Source: an uncultured Eubacteriales bacterium
GTDB lineage: Bacteria > Bacillota > Clostridia > Oscillospirales > CAG-272
NCBI GenBank assembly: GCA_934393265.1
Contig: CAKRQL010000004.1
Coordinates: forward strand, 1-64,000
DNA: 64,000 nucleotides
Reading direction: 5' to 3'
Shown here: piece by piece, positions 62,283 through 64,000 of the stretch
Layout of the letters: each line of letters starts with the position of its first letter
Position numbering within the stretch: position 1 is the stretch's first letter
Made by a program: the position numbers and the translations under genes
Notes under the pieces: model-generated
Told to the model about the DNA's origin: nothing
The model's database searches: none
The model's input: only the letters and a program-made list of their open reading frames with translations

Positions 62283-63170
62283 ATGACAAAAACAGCCTTT
62301 ATAGCCATTGTCGGCAGACCGAATGTAGGCAAATCAACACTACTCAATTCCATACTTGGTGAAAAGGTAGCGATAGTCTCAAAGAAGCCGCAGACCACAA
62401 GAAACCGGATCACCGGAATACATACCGTCGGTGAAAATCAGTTCGTTTTCCTTGACACTCCGGGACTTCACAAGCCGAGAACAAGACTCGGGAGCTATAT
62501 GGTTAAGACCGTTTCCGGTACACTTTCCGGGGTCAGCGACGCGATACTGGTAACAGAGGCGCGCGAGGAGGTCGGAGATATAGAGGCAGAGATTATAAAC
62601 CGACTGAAAAGCGATGGAATGCATGCAATACTTGTTATAAATAAAATCGATACGGTTACACCGGCAAATATAGCAAAGACCATAAAAGCTTACAGCGACG
62701 TTTTCGATTTTGACGCGGTCATACCTGTGAGTGCAAAGCACGGAAAAGGTGTCAATACCGTTGTATCCGAGTGTGAGAGGTATCTCGAGGAGGGACCGTG
62801 GCATTTTCCGGAGGACATCGTGACGGATCAGCCGGAGCGTCAGATGGTTGCAGAGATAATACGCGAAAAGCTCCTCCGCGTCCTTGATGAGGAGATACCA
62901 CACGGTACTGCCGTTTCTATCGAGGAATGGCGTGAGAAGCCCGGACTCGTCTCCATACGCGCGGAGATAATCTGTGAGCGCCAGTCACACAAGGGAATAA
63001 TAATCGGCAAGGGCGGCGCGCAGATAAAGACGATAGGCTCGTATGCGCGCGAGGATATAGAGAGGCTTCTTGATACGAAGGTTTTCCTCGACCTTTATGT
63101 CAGGGTAAAGGAAAACTGGCGCGACAGCGACTTTGTAATAGGAAACTTCGGTTACAGAGACGATGAGTGA
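62283..63170 (+). CDS. era: GTPase Era
   Basis: A 295-residue GTPase that binds the 3' end of 16S rRNA and couples 30S maturation to growth. G1 GRPNVGKS is at about 10-17, G3 DTPG near 58-61, and G4 NKID near 119-122. A C-terminal KH domain (about 205-285) has GKGGAQIK. It follows ybeY by 16 bases and overlaps recO by eight bases. Classic Bacillota order. Confidence 0.96.
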   Translation: MTKTAFIAIVGRPNVGKSTLLNSILGEKVAIVSKKPQTTRNRITGIHTVGENQFVFLDTPGLHKPRTRLGSYMVKTVSGTLSGVSDAILVTEAREEVGDIEAEIINRLKSDGMHAILVINKIDTVTPANIAKTIKAYSDVFDFDAVIPVSAKHGKGVNTVVSECERYLEEGPWHFPEDIVTDQPERQMVAEIIREKLLRVLDEEIPHGTAVSIEEWREKPGLVSIRAEIICERQSHKGIIIGKGGAQIKTIGSYAREDIERLLDTKVFLDLYVRVKENWRDSDFVIGNFGYRDDE

Positions 63171-64000
63171 TATAGTTGAGGTCCGCGGGCTTGTAATACG
63201 CAACGTCGATATTCACGAATCGGACAGGCTTATAACGATTTTCACAGAAGAACGCGGAGTGCTTACGGCACAGGCAAAGAGCGCGAGATCGCTGAAAAGC
63301 CGGAAGCTTGCCGCGACGGCACCGTTCTGCTACGCAAGCTTTCAGCTATATTCGAAGGGCGACAAGTACTGGGTGCGTGAATGTGAACTGCTCGAGAGCT
63401 TTTTCGATATACGGAAAACTCTTCCGGCACTCTCCCTCGGCGCCTATATCCTCGAGGTTCTCTCGGATGTTACGGTGGCGGAGGCAGACAGACAGCTCCT
63501 TCGGCTTTCTCTGAATACGCTGTATGCGATATCAAGAGAACTTTATGACACCGACAAGATAAAGGCTGCTTTTGAATTGCGCGCGGCGTCAATTCTCGGA
63601 TTTATGCCGGATGTTACAGCCTGTCGCAATTGCGGAGGAAACGAGGGCGACTTTTTCCTTGATATAATGGACGGTACGGTAGAGTGCGCTGCATGCAGGG
63701 CGGAGCGCGCCGTGTCGCTCGACCGCGACGTAACATACGATGGGCACGAGGCGAGGATTATATGTCCTCTGTCACCGGGGGCGCGGACCGCTATGGCATA
63801 CTGTATATACGCACCACTCGAAAAGCTGTTTTCTTTCAGACTCCCGCCGGATGATATGCGCCTCTTTTCACGGGCAGCAGAGGAATATATCACAAATCAC
63901 CTTGAGCGCGGATTTCACACACTCGATTTTTATCACGAAGTAACCAAGAAAAGCAAACCGGCTAAAACAGCGGTCAGCAAAGAGACCGTCGACGACGCCG
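63163..64000 (+). CDS. recO: DNA repair protein RecO (cut by window end)
   Basis: At least 279 codons with no stop before the window ends. The N-terminal OB domain starts SDIVEVRGLVIRNVDIHESDR, then a helical domain with a zinc site, Cys pairs CRNCGG and CAAC. RecO anneals DNA and loads RecA with RecR and RecF. The ATG at 63163 overlaps the era stop region (ATGAGTGA). The C-terminal tail beyond the end cannot be seen; most family members are about 240-280 aa, so the stop is probably close. Confidence 0.9.
   Translation, partial: MSDIVEVRGLVIRNVDIHESDRLITIFTEERGVLTAQAKSARSLKSRKLAATAPFCYASFQLYSKGDKYWVRECELLESFFDIRKTLPALSLGAYILEVLSDVTVAEADRQLLRLSLNTLYAISRELYDTDKIKAAFELRAASILGFMPDVTACRNCGGNEGDFFLDIMDGTVECAACRAERAVSLDRDVTYDGHEARIICPLSPGARTAMAYCIYAPLEKLFSFRLPPDDMRLFSRAAEEYITNHLERGFHTLDFYHEVTKKSKPAKTAVSKETVDDA

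Noticed and set aside
1..64000. Prophage, insertion sequence, CRISPR or tRNA cluster
   Set aside because: No transposase, integrase, phage structural gene, repeat-spacer array or cloverleaf was seen; most genes are core genes in conserved order.

Overview
The window is chromosomal DNA from a low-to-middle GC Gram-positive bacterium of the class Clostridia (Bacillota), most likely a strictly anaerobic, spore-forming or formerly spore-forming lineage. Evidence: spo0A, sigK, yqfC, yqfD and a ylbJ-like gene; a large Bacillota-type SRP RNA just upstream of dnaX; the tig-clpP-clpX order; the lepB-rbgA-rnhB-yraN block; the yqfC-yqfD-phoH-ybeY-era-recO block; consensus sigma-A promoters with strong AGGAGG-type ribosome sites; and BMP-type ABC transport. 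Genus or family cannot be fixed from the sequence alone. No tRNA, rRNA, CRISPR array, insertion sequence or prophage was seen.

Layout. 0.4-5.8 kb: a Gfo/Idh/MocA oxidoreductase, a DUF1508 protein, a TepA/ClpP-like serine peptidase, then a pduL - IscU-like - GGGtGRT operon. 5.8-16.8 kb: an 11-kb minus-strand operon of four membrane-anchored exported proteins (1986, 1035, 287 and 266 aa), the two largest with leucine-rich repeats and the smaller ones like SipW/TasA-class exported proteins. Its leader has a consensus promoter, a c-di-GMP-I (GEMM) riboswitch and an overlapping intrinsic terminator. A gene of unknown function is divergent from it. 17.9-26 kb: an alpha/beta hydrolase; a PocR-AraC regulator with an SbcCD/YhaO-YhaN-like nuclease pair; and, divergently, a fused ROK kinase/APH-type sugar kinase plus nagB (amino-sugar salvage). 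26-38.6 kb: protein quality control (clpX, clpP, tig), a phosphoesterase, DUF1540, thrC, yraN, rnhB, rbgA, lepB, rplS, HIT, FkbM methyltransferase and a U32 family protein. 38.6-46.3 kb: uppP, then a four-gene BMP/ABC nucleoside-type importer behind a guanine-class purine riboswitch, then xpt and ung. 46.4-50.9 kb: an S1-domain protein, mazF without a visible antitoxin, a DUF378 protein, sigK, a pseudo-receiver winged-helix regulator and an SDR reductase. 50.9-55.7 kb: SRP RNA, dnaX, ybaB, recR, an exported ComEC-like metallo-beta-lactamase protein and spo0A. 56-64 kb: GTP-type PEP carboxykinase, a tiny lipoprotein, a ylbJ-like gene, and yqfC-yqfD-phoH-ybeY-era-recO, with recO cut by the window edge.

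How the genes work together. Two metabolite- or messenger-sensing RNAs control exported or transport functions: c-di-GMP probably switches the giant surface-protein operon on by preventing termination, and guanine probably switches the purine importer off. The amino-sugar genes sit back-to-back with a PocR-AraC regulator whose promoter interleaves with theirs. The most notable candidate system is the c-di-GMP-controlled four-protein surface operon. Second is the sugar-kinase fusion that keeps a perfect internal ribosome-binding site and start codon at the domain junction.
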